From Methylobacterium currus (lineage in GTDB: Bacteria; Pseudomonadota; Alphaproteobacteria; Rhizobiales; Beijerinckiaceae), in contig NZ_CP028843.1 of the NCBI RefSeq assembly GCF_003058325.1, positions 4,500,001-4,564,000 of the forward strand: 64,000 bases of DNA, in the 5' to 3' direction. This document shows, piece by piece, positions 33,295-41,799 of the stretch (its first letter is position 1; the number at the start of each line of letters is the position of its first letter). Under the pieces are notes generated by a model. It was not told the DNA's origin. It did no database searches and was given only the letters and a program-made list of their open reading frames with translations. A program made the position numbers and the translations under genes.

Positions 33295-33462
33295 TCATGC
33301 AGGGCGTTCGGTCGGGACCACGGCCCCGCGTCTGTCCGCCCGCAGGCCCCAGCCGACGATGCCGACGGTCTCGCAGAAGCGGGGCCCGGCCCTGTCCGTG
33401 GCCGAGACCGGGCACGGCGACCACGGCCTCCTGGTGGAGGCGGCGGCGGTCGTGGCCGGCAT
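33295..33462 (-). CDS. Possible 55-aa protein
   Basis: ATG at 33462, stop at 33295. It starts MPATTAAASTRRPWSPCP and ends FCETVGIVGWGLRADRRG followed by a short tail. Nearly all codons end in G or C, unlike the overlapping alternative frame on the same strand, which favours this frame. FixK box 15 lies 92 bp upstream and an 83-aa gene follows closely. There is no recognised family, and too little sequence to be sure it is expressed. Confidence 0.4.
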   Translation of the reverse strand: MPATTAAASTRRPWSPCPVSATDRAGPRFCETVGIVGWGLRADRRGAVVPTERPA

Positions 33463-33553
33463 CGTCCGGGACGACCTCGTGGTCGGTCACGAACAGCATG
33501 CCCCTCTCCGTCTTCCGGATGCGGGATCATCGGCGCCGCGGGGGGCCGTGGCC

Positions 33554-33567
33554 TTGATCCAGCGCAA
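33554..33567. promoter_or_regulatory. FixK/FNR box 15
   Basis: TTGATCCAGCGCAA, consensus, 92 bp upstream of the 55-aa frame at 33462. It is the last FixK box seen in the window. Confidence 0.75.
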
Positions 33568-33644
33568 GGTCGGTGAGGGGGCAGACCAGCCGATCCGCAG
33601 CAGGCCGTCGAGCGTGCCGGGGCGCCCCGGCACCGGCATGGCCC

Positions 33645-36600
33645 TCACTCCCGATCCTGTCGGCGGAACCGCGCGAAGCGCTCCGCCAGGACCGGCAGCA
33701 CGGAGAGGTTCAGGAGCGTCGAGCTGGCGAGCCCGCCCAGGATCACGATCGCCATCGGCCCCTCGATCTCGCGGCCCGGCTCGCCGGCGCCGAGCGCCAG
33801 GGGCAAGAGACCGAGGCCGGTGACCAGGGAGGTCATCAGGATCGGCACCAGGCGGTCGGCGGCCCCCTCGATCGCCGTGGCTCGCGTCCATGGCCGTCCC
33901 TCGACGAGCACGAGGTGCTCGTAATGGGCGATCATCATGATCGTGTTGCGCAGCGAGATGCCGAACAGCGTCACGAAGCCGACGATGACGCCGAGGGAGA
34001 CGAGGCCGCCGGTCGCGGAAACGGCCATGACCCCGCCGACGAAGGCGAAGGGGGTGTTGACGAGGATCAGCACGAGGTTGGCGAAGGAGCCGGTGACGAC
34101 GGCCAGCAGGAGCACGATCCCGAGCCCGGCGAGCCCGGCATAGAGCGCCAGGTCGCGGCGGGCCCTGGCCTGGGCCTCGGCCGCGCCTCCGACGCTGATG
34201 AAGACGCCGGGAGGCGGCTTCACCTCCCGGGCGATCTTGCGTTTGACGGCCTCGGTGAAGGAGCCGATGTCCCGGCCCTCGACATTCGCCGTGACCACCC
34301 GCACCCGCTGCGCCCCGTGATGCGCGACGGCATAGCGCCCCACCGTCTCGTAGATGTCCGCGACCTGCGACAGGCGGATATGGCTGCCGCCGGGGGTCCG
34401 CAGGGGCAGGTCGCCGAGGCTCGCCAGCCGGGAGCGAGCGGCCGGATCGAGGACGACCACGACGTTGAACACCGCATTGCCCTCGTAGGACTGGCCGACC
34501 GTGTCGCCCTGGAAGGCCGTGCGGGCGAGCTCCAGCACCTCGATCGCGTCGAGGCCCCAGTGGCGCAGGTCGTTGGGGCGCAAGGAGAGGTTGATCTGCG
34601 GCAGGCCCGCCGGCGACCTGAGCTGGATGCCGGCGGCGCCCCGGATTTCGGCGAGCTCCCGGGCCACGTCCCGGGCGGCCGCCTCGATCCGGTCGAGATC
34701 CGCCCCGTAGACGCTGACCACCACCGGGGCGGTGAAGCCCGAGACGACCTCCTCGATACGCTCCGTGAGGAAGGTCTTCAGCGAGACGGTCACCCCGGGC
34801 GTGGCCGCCATCAGCGCCCGGATCCCGGCCTCGGCCCGGTCCTGGGCCGCGCCGTCGAGCCCCGGCGTGAGATCGATGTGGATCTCGCTCTCGTGGGTCC
34901 CGCCGAGATCGTAGCCCGCCTCGGCCCGGCCGACCTGCTGGGCGACGGCCCGCACCCCCGGCACCGCCTTGAGGCCCGCCGTGACGTGGCCCCCGAGCCG
35001 CAGGGTCTCCTGCAACGACGTGCCGGGGGCCGTGGCCATGTGAAGGATGAAATGCCCCTCCTTGAGGTCGGGGAGGAAGGCGCCGCCGAAGGACGGGACC
35101 GGGACGGCGCCCGCCAGGATGGCAAGCAGGCCCGCCGCCCCCACGAGGACGGGGTGCCGCGAGAGGGTTCCGAGGAGGCGGACATAGGCGCCGCGCACCG
35201 CCCGGATGACCGGCGGCTCCCGGGCGGCCAGGCGTTCGCGCCCGGTGAGCAGCAGGCGCGCGAGGGCCGGCGTGACGGTAAGGGCCACGACCAGGGAGGC
35301 CAGCACCGCCAGGATGTAGGCGAGCGCCAGGGGGCCGAACAGGCGGCCGGGCACGCCGGAGAGCGCCAGCACCGGCAGGAAGACCAGCAGCACCGCGAAG
35401 GTCGCGTAGGCGACCGAGACCCGGACCTCCAGGATGGCGGCCAGCACCACCCGGGCCTCCGGCAGCGGGTCCGGCAGGCGCCGGTTCTCCCGCAGGCGGC
35501 GCACCGCGTTCTCGACGCCGATCACCGCGTCGTCGACCACCTCGCCGATGGCGATGGCGAGGCCGCCGAGCGTCATGGTGTTGAGGCTCAGGCCGAACGC
35601 CCCGAGCACCAGGACCGCGCCGATGAGCGAGAGCGGGATCGCCGCGGCGCTGATCAGCGCCGTGCGCCAGTCGAACAGGAAGATGAGCAGGACCGCCACG
35701 ACGAGGAGGCCGCCGAGCGCCAGGGCCTGCAGGACGTGGCCGGTGGCCTGCGCGACGAAGCCGGCCGGGCGGAAGAGGTCGGTGCGCAGGGTGATCCCGT
35801 CCCCGGCGAGACCCGGTTGCAGCTCGGCGAGCGCCGCCTCGACCCCGTCCGCGACCGCGACGGTGTTGGCCCCGTACTGCGCGCCGATCATCATCAGGAC
35901 GCCCGGCTGCCCGTCGACCAGGGCGGCGCTGATCGCCGGTTCCGGACCGGCGACCACGTCGGCGACGTCGCCCAGCACCACGCTCGCGCCGCCCTCGTTG
36001 ACCAGCACCGTGCGGGCGACCGCCGCCGGGGTCACCGACTGCCCCTCGGTCTGGAGGGTGATGCGCTGGTTGACCGTGTCGATGAAGCCGGCCCCGCGCA
36101 GTCCGGTCGCCTTGCGGCCGGCGGCGAGCACGTCGGCGAGGCCGATGCGGAAGCGGATGAGATCCTGCGGCCGCACCTGGATGCGGATCGAGCGGATGTC
36201 GCCGCCATAGACCAGCACCTCGCCCACCCCCGGGGCCGCGAGGAGGCGCAGGCGCACCCGCCAATCCGCCACCGTCCGCAGGTCCATGAGCGAGCGCGTG
36301 TCCGAGGTCAGGCCGACGAGCAGGACCGCGCTCGTCGACGAGGTCAGCGCCGTCATGGTGGGGGGCGCCACGCCCTGGGGCAGCCGGCCCGCGATCCCGG
36401 CCAGCCGCTCGCCGACGCGCTGGCGCGCCCGGTCGATGTCGCTGCCGGCGCGGAAGGTCGCGGTCACCACCGAGACCCCCTGGATCGAGTTCGACCGCAA
36501 GGTCGCGAGGCCGGGCAGGCCGCTGACCGCCCCCTCGACGGCCTGCGTCACGAGCACCTCGACCTGTTCCGGGTTGAGGCCGGGCGCCTCGGTCTGCACC

Positions 36601-36818
36601 GTCACGGTGGGGGGAGCGAATTCCGGGAAGACGTCGTACTGGGCCGAGCCCAGGGCAACGAGGCCGTAGACGACGAGCGCCAGGGCGAGGGCGACGACGA
36701 TCCCCGGCCGGCGCACGGCGGCGCGGACCAGGGCCGCCTGGAGGCCCGATGCGGGGGGCGTCGGCGGTTGCCCGGCAAGGGGCGGCCCGTCGGCCGGCGG
36801 CGGGTTCGTCGGGGTCAC
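33645..36818 (-). CDS. RND efflux permease, heavy-metal (CzcA/CusA) type
   Basis: 1057 aa, full length. The N-terminal helix (RRPGIVVALALALVVYG) is followed by QYDVFPEFAPPTVTVQTEAPG, a hallmark of HME proteins. The TM4 relay region is TLGGLAIAIGEVVDDAVIGVENAVRRL, and the C-terminal half repeats the fold (FANLVLILVNTPFAFVGG). Export of divalent or monovalent metal ions is typical, but the metal-binding Met or Asp positions cannot be judged by eye. It starts 45 bp after its adaptor gene. No outer-membrane factor gene lies here. Confidence 0.92.
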   Translation of the reverse strand: MTPTNPPPADGPPLAGQPPTPPASGLQAALVRAAVRRPGIVVALALALVVYGLVALGSAQYDVFPEFAPPTVTVQTEAPGLNPEQVEVLVTQAVEGAVSGLPGLATLRSNSIQGVSVVTATFRAGSDIDRARQRVGERLAGIAGRLPQGVAPPTMTALTSSTSAVLLVGLTSDTRSLMDLRTVADWRVRLRLLAAPGVGEVLVYGGDIRSIRIQVRPQDLIRFRIGLADVLAAGRKATGLRGAGFIDTVNQRITLQTEGQSVTPAAVARTVLVNEGGASVVLGDVADVVAGPEPAISAALVDGQPGVLMMIGAQYGANTVAVADGVEAALAELQPGLAGDGITLRTDLFRPAGFVAQATGHVLQALALGGLLVVAVLLIFLFDWRTALISAAAIPLSLIGAVLVLGAFGLSLNTMTLGGLAIAIGEVVDDAVIGVENAVRRLRENRRLPDPLPEARVVLAAILEVRVSVAYATFAVLLVFLPVLALSGVPGRLFGPLALAYILAVLASLVVALTVTPALARLLLTGRERLAAREPPVIRAVRGAYVRLLGTLSRHPVLVGAAGLLAILAGAVPVPSFGGAFLPDLKEGHFILHMATAPGTSLQETLRLGGHVTAGLKAVPGVRAVAQQVGRAEAGYDLGGTHESEIHIDLTPGLDGAAQDRAEAGIRALMAATPGVTVSLKTFLTERIEEVVSGFTAPVVVSVYGADLDRIEAAARDVARELAEIRGAAGIQLRSPAGLPQINLSLRPNDLRHWGLDAIEVLELARTAFQGDTVGQSYEGNAVFNVVVVLDPAARSRLASLGDLPLRTPGGSHIRLSQVADIYETVGRYAVAHHGAQRVRVVTANVEGRDIGSFTEAVKRKIAREVKPPPGVFISVGGAAEAQARARRDLALYAGLAGLGIVLLLAVVTGSFANLVLILVNTPFAFVGGVMAVSATGGLVSLGVIVGFVTLFGISLRNTIMMIAHYEHLVLVEGRPWTRATAIEGAADRLVPILMTSLVTGLGLLPLALGAGEPGREIEGPMAIVILGGLASSTLLNLSVLPVLAERFARFRRQDRE

Positions 36819-36863
36819 GCCTGGTGCTCGGCCTTCATAGGGCGCTCGGTCGTCGTCTGGCGC

Positions 36864-37871
36864 TCAGTCGTCATCCGTGTCGCCGGAGGCCTGGGTCTGG
36901 CCCTTCAGCTCCTCGCTGAGCACCGCCTGCGGCCCGGTCACGACGATGTCCGCATCCCCGCCGAGGTCGTCGATCACGTAGCGGTCCGCGGACATCGCGG
37001 CATCGGGCTTGAGCGGGTGCCGGGCGAAGGTGTCGGCGCCGATGCCCCGGTAGATCCAGGCGCTTCCCTGCCAGTGGATCACGGCGCTCTCAGGCACCGC
37101 GATCCCCACGCTCTCCCGCGGCGAGGTGAGGAAGGCCTGCACGCTCATGCCCGGCAGGAGGCCGCCGTCGCCGGCCACGAGGTAGTAGTAGCTCACGCCC
37201 TGGATGCGCTGGTCGGTCCGCGTCGCCGGCGAGACGAAGCGCATGGTCACGCGCTCGCTCTGCGGCGGCACCTCGGCGAAGGCCGTGGCCGGGGGCGCCC
37301 TCATCGCCTCGCCGGAGGGCAGCGTCACCTGCACCAAGAGGTCCGCCCGCTCGATCAGGCGGGTGACGAGGGGGGCCCGCTCGACGATCGCCCGGCCGAG
37401 CACCGGACCCCATTCCTGCTGCGCGGTGGCGGCGAGGGTCCGCACCTGCGACTCGGCGGCGGCGACCGCCGCCTCGTCGGTCTGGGCGGTGCCCTCGACC
37501 GTCTCCAGCTGGGCGCCGGCGACGAGCGTCGGGCCGAGGCTCCGGGCCCGACGCAGGGCGCCGGCGGACACCTCCGCCCGGGCCTTGGCGGTGCGCAGGG
37601 CGGCGACCGCCCCCGCGTAGCTGTTGGTCAGGTCGGTGATGCGGGCGAGGTCGAGGACGCTGCCATAGGCCAGGATCTCGATCCGGTGCGGCTGCGGCAC
37701 GAGGTGCGCCGTCACGACGCCGATGCGGGCCCGCTCCTCCTCCGTCAGCCGCACGGCCACGCGGCCGGCCACCCGCGATACGCGAGGCTGTCCCTGGCTC
37801 CGCGCCGGCTCGCTCGTGACGCCGCAAACGCACGCCGCCAGCACCGCGGACAGCATCGCCCGCCGCATCAT
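36864..37871 (-). CDS. RND adaptor (membrane-fusion) protein, putative lipoprotein
   Basis: 335 aa from the ATG at 37871. The signal segment ends in SAVLAAC, a fair lipobox. It is followed by VRLTEEERARIGVVTAHLVPQ, a coiled coil around AALRTAKARAEVSAGALRRARSLG, and an adaptor beta domain with GLLPGMSVQAFLTSP and VPESAVIHWQGSAWIY. It lacks the long lipoyl halves of AcrA, as in shorter CusB-like adaptors. It partners with the pump at 33645-36818. Confidence 0.85.
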   Translation of the reverse strand: MMRRAMLSAVLAACVCGVTSEPARSQGQPRVSRVAGRVAVRLTEEERARIGVVTAHLVPQPHRIEILAYGSVLDLARITDLTNSYAGAVAALRTAKARAEVSAGALRRARSLGPTLVAGAQLETVEGTAQTDEAAVAAAESQVRTLAATAQQEWGPVLGRAIVERAPLVTRLIERADLLVQVTLPSGEAMRAPPATAFAEVPPQSERVTMRFVSPATRTDQRIQGVSYYYLVAGDGGLLPGMSVQAFLTSPRESVGIAVPESAVIHWQGSAWIYRGIGADTFARHPLKPDAAMSADRYVIDDLGGDADIVVTGPQAVLSEELKGQTQASGDTDDD

Positions 37872-38081
37872 CGCGCCTCCCCTTCGGTGTCCCGTTCCCG
37901 GCACCGGTCGCCCGGCACCTGTCGCCGTTTCTGCCCGGCTTTGCGCGAGCGGTCCACCCGACGGTCGAGCTTGGACCAGGGAGTCGGCCGGGTTAGGTCC
38001 GGAAGGCTCGCGAATCCGCGTCCGGATGATGTCGTGTCAGGATCCCGGGCCAGGATCGGGCGGGCCGGGGCGTCGCGCGCC

Positions 38082-38468
38082 TCACGCCGGCTCGACGGGT
38101 CCGCCAGCTTTCTCCAGCGCGGCGAAGCCCCCGGCCACGTGAGCGACCGGACCCAGGCCCATCTCCTGGAGCGCCTTGGCGGCCAGGGCCGAGCGGTTGC
38201 CCGAGGCACAATAGAGGATCAGCCTCCGGCCGCCCCCGAGCTCGGCCTTGTGGCTCGGGCTCGCCGGATCGGCCTGGAACTCCAGCACGCCGCGCGGCAC
38301 GTGGATCGCACCGGCGATCCGGCCGGTCCTGGCCAGCTCCTCGCCCTCGCGCACATCCACGAGCACCGTGCCGGGCTGGCCGAGGCCGCGCAGCGCCTCC
38401 TCGGCCGACAGGGTCCGCACCTCGCGGTTCGCCTCGGCCACCAGGTCCTTCGCGCTCTTGCCTGTCAT
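38082..38468 (-). CDS. Rhodanese-like sulfurtransferase
   Basis: 128 aa from the ATG at 38468 with ribosome site GGAGGCGAG. It is a single rhodanese domain: VLVDVREGEELARTGRIAGAIHVPRG and active loop LYCASGNRSA with catalytic Cys87. It moves sulfane sulfur between thiols. The gene lies 23 bp after the ETHE1-like hydrolase, and in many bacteria the two activities are fused in one protein (the BigR-regulated Blh). It acts in sulfide detoxification. Confidence 0.88.
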   Translation of the reverse strand: MTGKSAKDLVAEANREVRTLSAEEALRGLGQPGTVLVDVREGEELARTGRIAGAIHVPRGVLEFQADPASPSHKAELGGGRRLILYCASGNRSALAAKALQEMGLGPVAHVAGGFAALEKAGGPVEPA

Positions 38469-38491
38469 GCTCGCCTCCGTCATTCGCCCCG

Positions 38492-39403
38492 TCACTCGCC
38501 CCATGCCGCGCCGGCGAGGGCGTCGAGCGGGATCTTCAGGTAACGCCGTCCGTTCGCCTCGGGCTCGGGCAGGCGCCCGCCGCGGATGTTCACCTGCAAG
38601 GCGTGCAGGATGAGCCTCGGCATCGGCAGTCCGCGGTCGCGGGCCTCGCGCATCCGCACGAACGCCTCCTCGCCCGGGGTGTCGACCAGGTGAAGGTTCT
38701 CCGCCCGCTGTTGCGCGACCGTGCTCTCCCAGGCCGCGGCGCGCCCGCCCGGGCGGTAATCATGCCCGGTGAACAGCCGCGTCCCGTCCGGCAGCGCCAG
38801 GATGCGCTGGATGCTGCGCCAGAGCGCGTGGGCGTCGCCGCCCGGGAAGTCGGCCCGGGCCGTGCCGCTATCGGGCATGAACAAGGTGTCGTGGATGAAG
38901 GCGGCGTCTCCGATCCGGTAGGCGATGGAGGCCAGGGTGTGGCCCGGCGTGAACATCACCTCGGCCTCCAGGTTGCCGATCCGGAAGCGCTCGCCATCGG
39001 CGAAGAGCCGGCTCCACTGCGAGCCGTCGGTCCGGACCGTGTCGGGCAGGTTGTAGAGCCCCTTCCAGAGCGTCTGCACCGCGACCACCTTCTCGCCGAT
39101 GGCGGTCGGGGCGCCCGTCCGGTCATGCAGGTAGCCGGCGGCCGAGAAATGGTCGGCATGCGGGTGCGTGTCGAGGATCCACGCCAGCGCGTATCCCTCA
39201 CGTTCGAGATGGGCGAGGAGGGCGTCGGCGGAGCGGGTGGCGGTCGCGCCGGATTTCGGGTCGAAGTCGAGGACCGGGTCGATGATGGCGCAACGCTTCG
39301 TCTCGGGATCGGCGACGACGTACTGGACGCTGCCGGTCGGCTCGTCATGGAAGCCGGCGACGATCGGCGGTCCGCCCAGGGGCGCGGTAGTCCGGTCGGG
39401 CAT
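38492..39403 (-). CDS. ETHE1/Blh-like persulfide dioxygenase (metallo-beta-lactamase fold)
   Basis: 303 aa. The metal site is DTHPHADHFSAAG (His80, His82, Asp84, His85), with later ligands in FTPGHT and FTGHDY. The absence of a longer zinc-binding set and the DPVLDFDP start match the BigR-regulated Blh/ETHE1 branch that oxidises glutathione persulfide to sulfite. It precedes rhodanese on the same transcript and follows the YeeE/YedE membrane genes. Confidence 0.9.
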   Translation of the reverse strand: MPDRTTAPLGGPPIVAGFHDEPTGSVQYVVADPETKRCAIIDPVLDFDPKSGATATRSADALLAHLEREGYALAWILDTHPHADHFSAAGYLHDRTGAPTAIGEKVVAVQTLWKGLYNLPDTVRTDGSQWSRLFADGERFRIGNLEAEVMFTPGHTLASIAYRIGDAAFIHDTLFMPDSGTARADFPGGDAHALWRSIQRILALPDGTRLFTGHDYRPGGRAAAWESTVAQQRAENLHLVDTPGEEAFVRMREARDRGLPMPRLILHALQVNIRGGRLPEPEANGRRYLKIPLDALAGAAWGE

Positions 39404-39542
39404 GGATCTGCTCCATTGCGGATTCAGCAGCGAGGGGCGGCAGGGCTCCGCGGGCGACGAGAGAGAGGCCGGCCAGCATGACGAGGCCGGCGACCCCGCC
39501 GGAGGCCATGACGAGACCGGATGTCGGCAGGCCGGGCATCAT
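39345..39542 (-). CDS. Small single-span membrane protein in sulfur operon
   Basis: 65 aa. Its ATG overlaps the stop of the upstream transporter gene (shared ATGA at 39539-39542), which argues for translational coupling. One hydrophobic helix (GLVMASGGVAGLVMLAGLSLV) is followed by a polar tail that overlaps the start of the ETHE1-like gene by 59 bp. It may be a real accessory protein or a chance frame. Confidence 0.45.
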   Translation of the reverse strand: MMPGLPTSGLVMASGGVAGLVMLAGLSLVARGALPPLAAESAMEQIHARPDYRAPGRTADRRRLP

Positions 39543-39988
39543 GCGTCGTCGCCCTGCAAGGCGGTTGGCGTCGAGGCCGGCGAGGGCAGGAGGGTGACGA
39601 GCACCATGCCGACGACCATCGCGGCCACGAAGATCGCGGCGGGAGCCGAGGCGACCGTGAGCAGGGTCAGGGCCGGCCCGGGGCAGAGGCCGGCGAGCCC
39701 CCAGCCGACGCCGAAGATCGCGGCGCCGGCGACCAGGCGCGGGTCGAGGTCGCGCCGGGTCGGGATGTCGAGCCGGGCGGCGAGCAAGGGCCGGCCGCGG
39801 CGCGTCGCGATGCGGTAGCCGATGGCGAAGACCGAGACGGCGCCCGCCATGACGAAGGCGAGACTCGGATCCCAGCGGCCGGCCACGTCCAGGAAGGCCA
39901 GGACCTTGGCCGGATCGGCCATGCCGGACACGATCAGGCCGAGGCCGAACAGCAAGCCGGCGGCGAAGGCGGAGGCGGTTCTGGCCAT
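39539..39988 (-). CDS. YeeE/YedE-type sulfur-transport membrane protein (second half)
   Basis: 149 aa with four or five hydrophobic helices and the conserved [13 protein letters not shown] containing a thiol-relay cysteine. It corresponds to the second half of YeeE/TsuA-type thiosulfate transporters, which are split into two short proteins in BigR-controlled operons. It starts 3 bp after its partner at 39992-40417. Confidence 0.88.
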   Translation of the reverse strand: MARTASAFAAGLLFGLGLIVSGMADPAKVLAFLDVAGRWDPSLAFVMAGAVSVFAIGYRIATRRGRPLLAARLDIPTRRDLDPRLVAGAAIFGVGWGLAGLCPGPALTLLTVASAPAAIFVAAMVVGMVLVTLLPSPASTPTALQGDDA

Positions 39989-39991
39989 GGC

Positions 39992-40417
39992 TCAGGCTCC
40001 GAGCACGTGGCGGACGACGAAGACGGTCAGGATCGCGACCGCCATGAAGGTGCCGGTGGCGACGAGGGAGCGGGGCGAGCCCCGGCCGATGCCGCAGACG
40101 CCGTGGCCGCTGGTGCAGCCGGACCCGAGACGCGCGCCGATTCCGACCAGCAGGCCCGCGAGGATCAGGCGCGGGAGCGACCCCTCGACCGTCACCGGCG
40201 GCAGGATGCCGCCGAGGACGGCATAGGCGGTCGGCGCCAGGACCAGGCCGGCCAGGAAGGCGACCCGCCAGCCGCTCTCGCCCGGCTTCGGGGCGAGCAG
40301 GCCGCCCAGGATGCCGCTGATTCCGGCGATGCGCCCGTTGAGGAGCAGGAACAGGGCCGCGGAGGTTCCGATCATGATCCCGCCGAGGGTGGCCGTGAGT
40401 GGCGTGAAGGTGTCCAT
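39992..40417 (-). CDS. YeeE/YedE-type sulfur-transport membrane protein (first half)
   Basis: 141 aa from the ATG at 40417. Its helices include [22 protein letters not shown], and it has the signature [21 protein letters not shown] with two conserved cysteines that line the thiosulfate or persulfide path. It is the first gene of the sulfur operon. An AT-rich dyad (40502-40534) lies 85 bp upstream. Confidence 0.88.
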   Translation of the reverse strand: MDTFTPLTATLGGIMIGTSAALFLLLNGRIAGISGILGGLLAPKPGESGWRVAFLAGLVLAPTAYAVLGGILPPVTVEGSLPRLILAGLLVGIGARLGSGCTSGHGVCGIGRGSPRSLVATGTFMAVAILTVFVVRHVLGA

Positions 40418-40697
40418 CGCCGTCGGATCCCTGTTCCGGTCCGCGAGGCCGGTGCGGTCCCTCGGGGGAGCTTGCACCGCGGCTTCGCGATCGCGCATTT
40501 ACATTAGATAATGCTTATTTAGATATCTCTAATGTTTCTGACAAGGGAGCCCGGCACCGCCAGTCCCCCGACCTGAACCGCCGCTTCCCGACCGTCTCGA
40601 TGTCGCCGACGCCCATTCCGCAATCCCGCTCCCGCACGAGACCGCCGCTCCTTGCGGGAGGGCCGCAGCGGGACCGATCCCCGGAGGTCGCGTGAGG
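40418..40697. other. Intergenic region between bigR and the sulfur operon
   Basis: Holds the dyad operator at 40502-40534. The remaining 160 bp are GC-rich with no supported gene. Confidence 0.5.
40502..40534. promoter_or_regulatory. AT-rich dyad, probable BigR operator
   Basis: CATTAGA at 40502-40508 and TCTAATG at 40528-40534 are exact inverted arms around an AT-rich core with two TTAGATA copies, 85 bp upstream of the first YeeE gene. Known BigR operators are AT-rich dyads overlapping the promoter; the assignment rests on position and composition. Confidence 0.65.
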
Positions 40698-41021
40698 TCA
40701 GGCGAGGTCCGGGCAGAAGATGTCCTTCAGGGTGGCGAGCAGCTGCGCGGCCCGGGGGTCCTCCAGCCGGTAATACAGCGTCTGGCTCTCCCGCCGGAAC
40801 GCGACCAGCCCGTCCTCCCGCAGCCGGGCGAGGTGCTGGGACAGGGCCGATTGGCTGAGCCCGACCGCTTCGGCGAGGCTCGTGACGTCCCTCTCGCCCT
40901 GGGCGGCCAGCAGGCACAGGATGAGCAGGCGCTTCTCGTTGGCGAGGAGGCGAAGAAGGCGCGCCGCGTCGCCGGCCTTGTCCTGGAGGCGCATCCATTC
41001 GGTCGGCGGCGTGGCGTCCAT
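40698..41021 (-). CDS. bigR: ArsR-family persulfide sensor, BigR/SqrR type
   Basis: 107 aa from the ATG at 41021. Winged HTH: LLRLLANEKRLLILCLLAAQGERDVTSLAEAVGLSQSALSQHLARLREDG. Cys36 (LILCLL) and Cys103 (DIFCPDLA) lie 67 apart, very close to Cys42/Cys108 of Xylella BigR, which form a disulfide or polysulfide and release DNA on sulfide stress. It precedes the sulfur operon on the same strand with the dyad in between. Confidence 0.87.
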   Translation of the reverse strand: MDATPPTEWMRLQDKAGDAARLLRLLANEKRLLILCLLAAQGERDVTSLAEAVGLSQSALSQHLARLREDGLVAFRRESQTLYYRLEDPRAAQLLATLKDIFCPDLA

Positions 41022-41529
41022 GGCCCCAGTCTCGCGTGCCGGACACGGGTCGGTCCGGTGACCCTCATACCATGCCGGTGCACCGTCCCGCCCGATGCGG
41101 TGCGAGCCGCCGCCGAACGCCGATCGCGAGGAGGCTCCCGCGGCGAGGCATCCTTCGCCGCAGCGGTGGCCGGTTCGGCGACGAAAATGATGCAAAAACA
41201 AGCAGCTATGCAGTCTTGCCCCGTGCCACTCCGCCTGACGTCTCCCGAGCAGGGAGACCTGCCAGGTGAGCATCATGCTGGCGACCATGAGGGCGGCGTG
41301 CCGGAGATGGGCCGCAGGATCGCGCGGACTCCGATCCCGGTGCAACCGGAGGACGGGCCGGCATGAATCACCGCACGGGCGGGCCCGCCTTCATGAGCAT
41401 CCGGACGATCACCTCCGGTTGTCGCGTCATGGGCCGGCGAACGCGAAACGTCGGCGGGGGGCGCCGCCCCCCGCCCGCCTGGGCCGGCCCGTTCCTTCCC
41501 GGGACGGCCACGATCGGACCGGAGCTGCG
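41022..41529. other. Intergenic region between bigR and minE
   Basis: 508 bp. It contains copy B of the 57-bp repeat (41145-41201), which looks like a fragment of coding sequence. No complete gene is supported. Confidence 0.5.
41145..41201 (+). repeat. 57-bp dispersed repeat, copy B
   Basis: Partner of the copy at 27904-27960, 47 of 57 bases identical by hand alignment, most of the changes conservative at the peptide level. Confidence 0.65.
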
Positions 41530-41799
41530 TCAGGCGCTGGCGAGCCGGGCGACCTTGTTGTCCGGGAGTTCGATGTCGACGCCGAGGGTCGAGACGGCGT
41601 CGCCCCGCTCCATCGTCACCTTCACCTTCTCCTGGTCGATGGCGACGTGCTTGGCGATCACCGCCAGGATCTCCTCGCGCAGCACCGCCACCAGGTCCGA
41701 GCGGCCGAACGCGGTGCGCTCGTGCGCCAGCAGGATCTGAAGCCGCTCGCGCGCTACCGGCGCCGTCCCGCGCCGCGACAGGAAGCTCAGCAGGTTCAT
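41530..41799 (-). CDS. minE: Cell-division topological factor MinE
   Basis: 89 aa. The N-terminal MinD-binding/membrane part MNLLSFLSRRGTAPVARERLQILLAHERT and topological domain through IDQEKVKVTMERGDAVSTLGVDIELP match MinE. It triggers MinD ATPase at the membrane so that MinCD oscillates and the Z ring forms at mid-cell. Its ATG overlaps the minD stop by 4 bp. Confidence 0.96.
   Translation of the reverse strand: MNLLSFLSRRGTAPVARERLQILLAHERTAFGRSDLVAVLREEILAVIAKHVAIDQEKVKVTMERGDAVSTLGVDIELPDNKVARLASA

Noticed and set aside
33573..38543. A 1656-codon plus-strand open frame
   Set aside because: It runs antisense to the RND pump, its adaptor and rhodanese. High GC leaves the complementary frame free of stops; the peptide is His/Arg/Gly-rich without domains.
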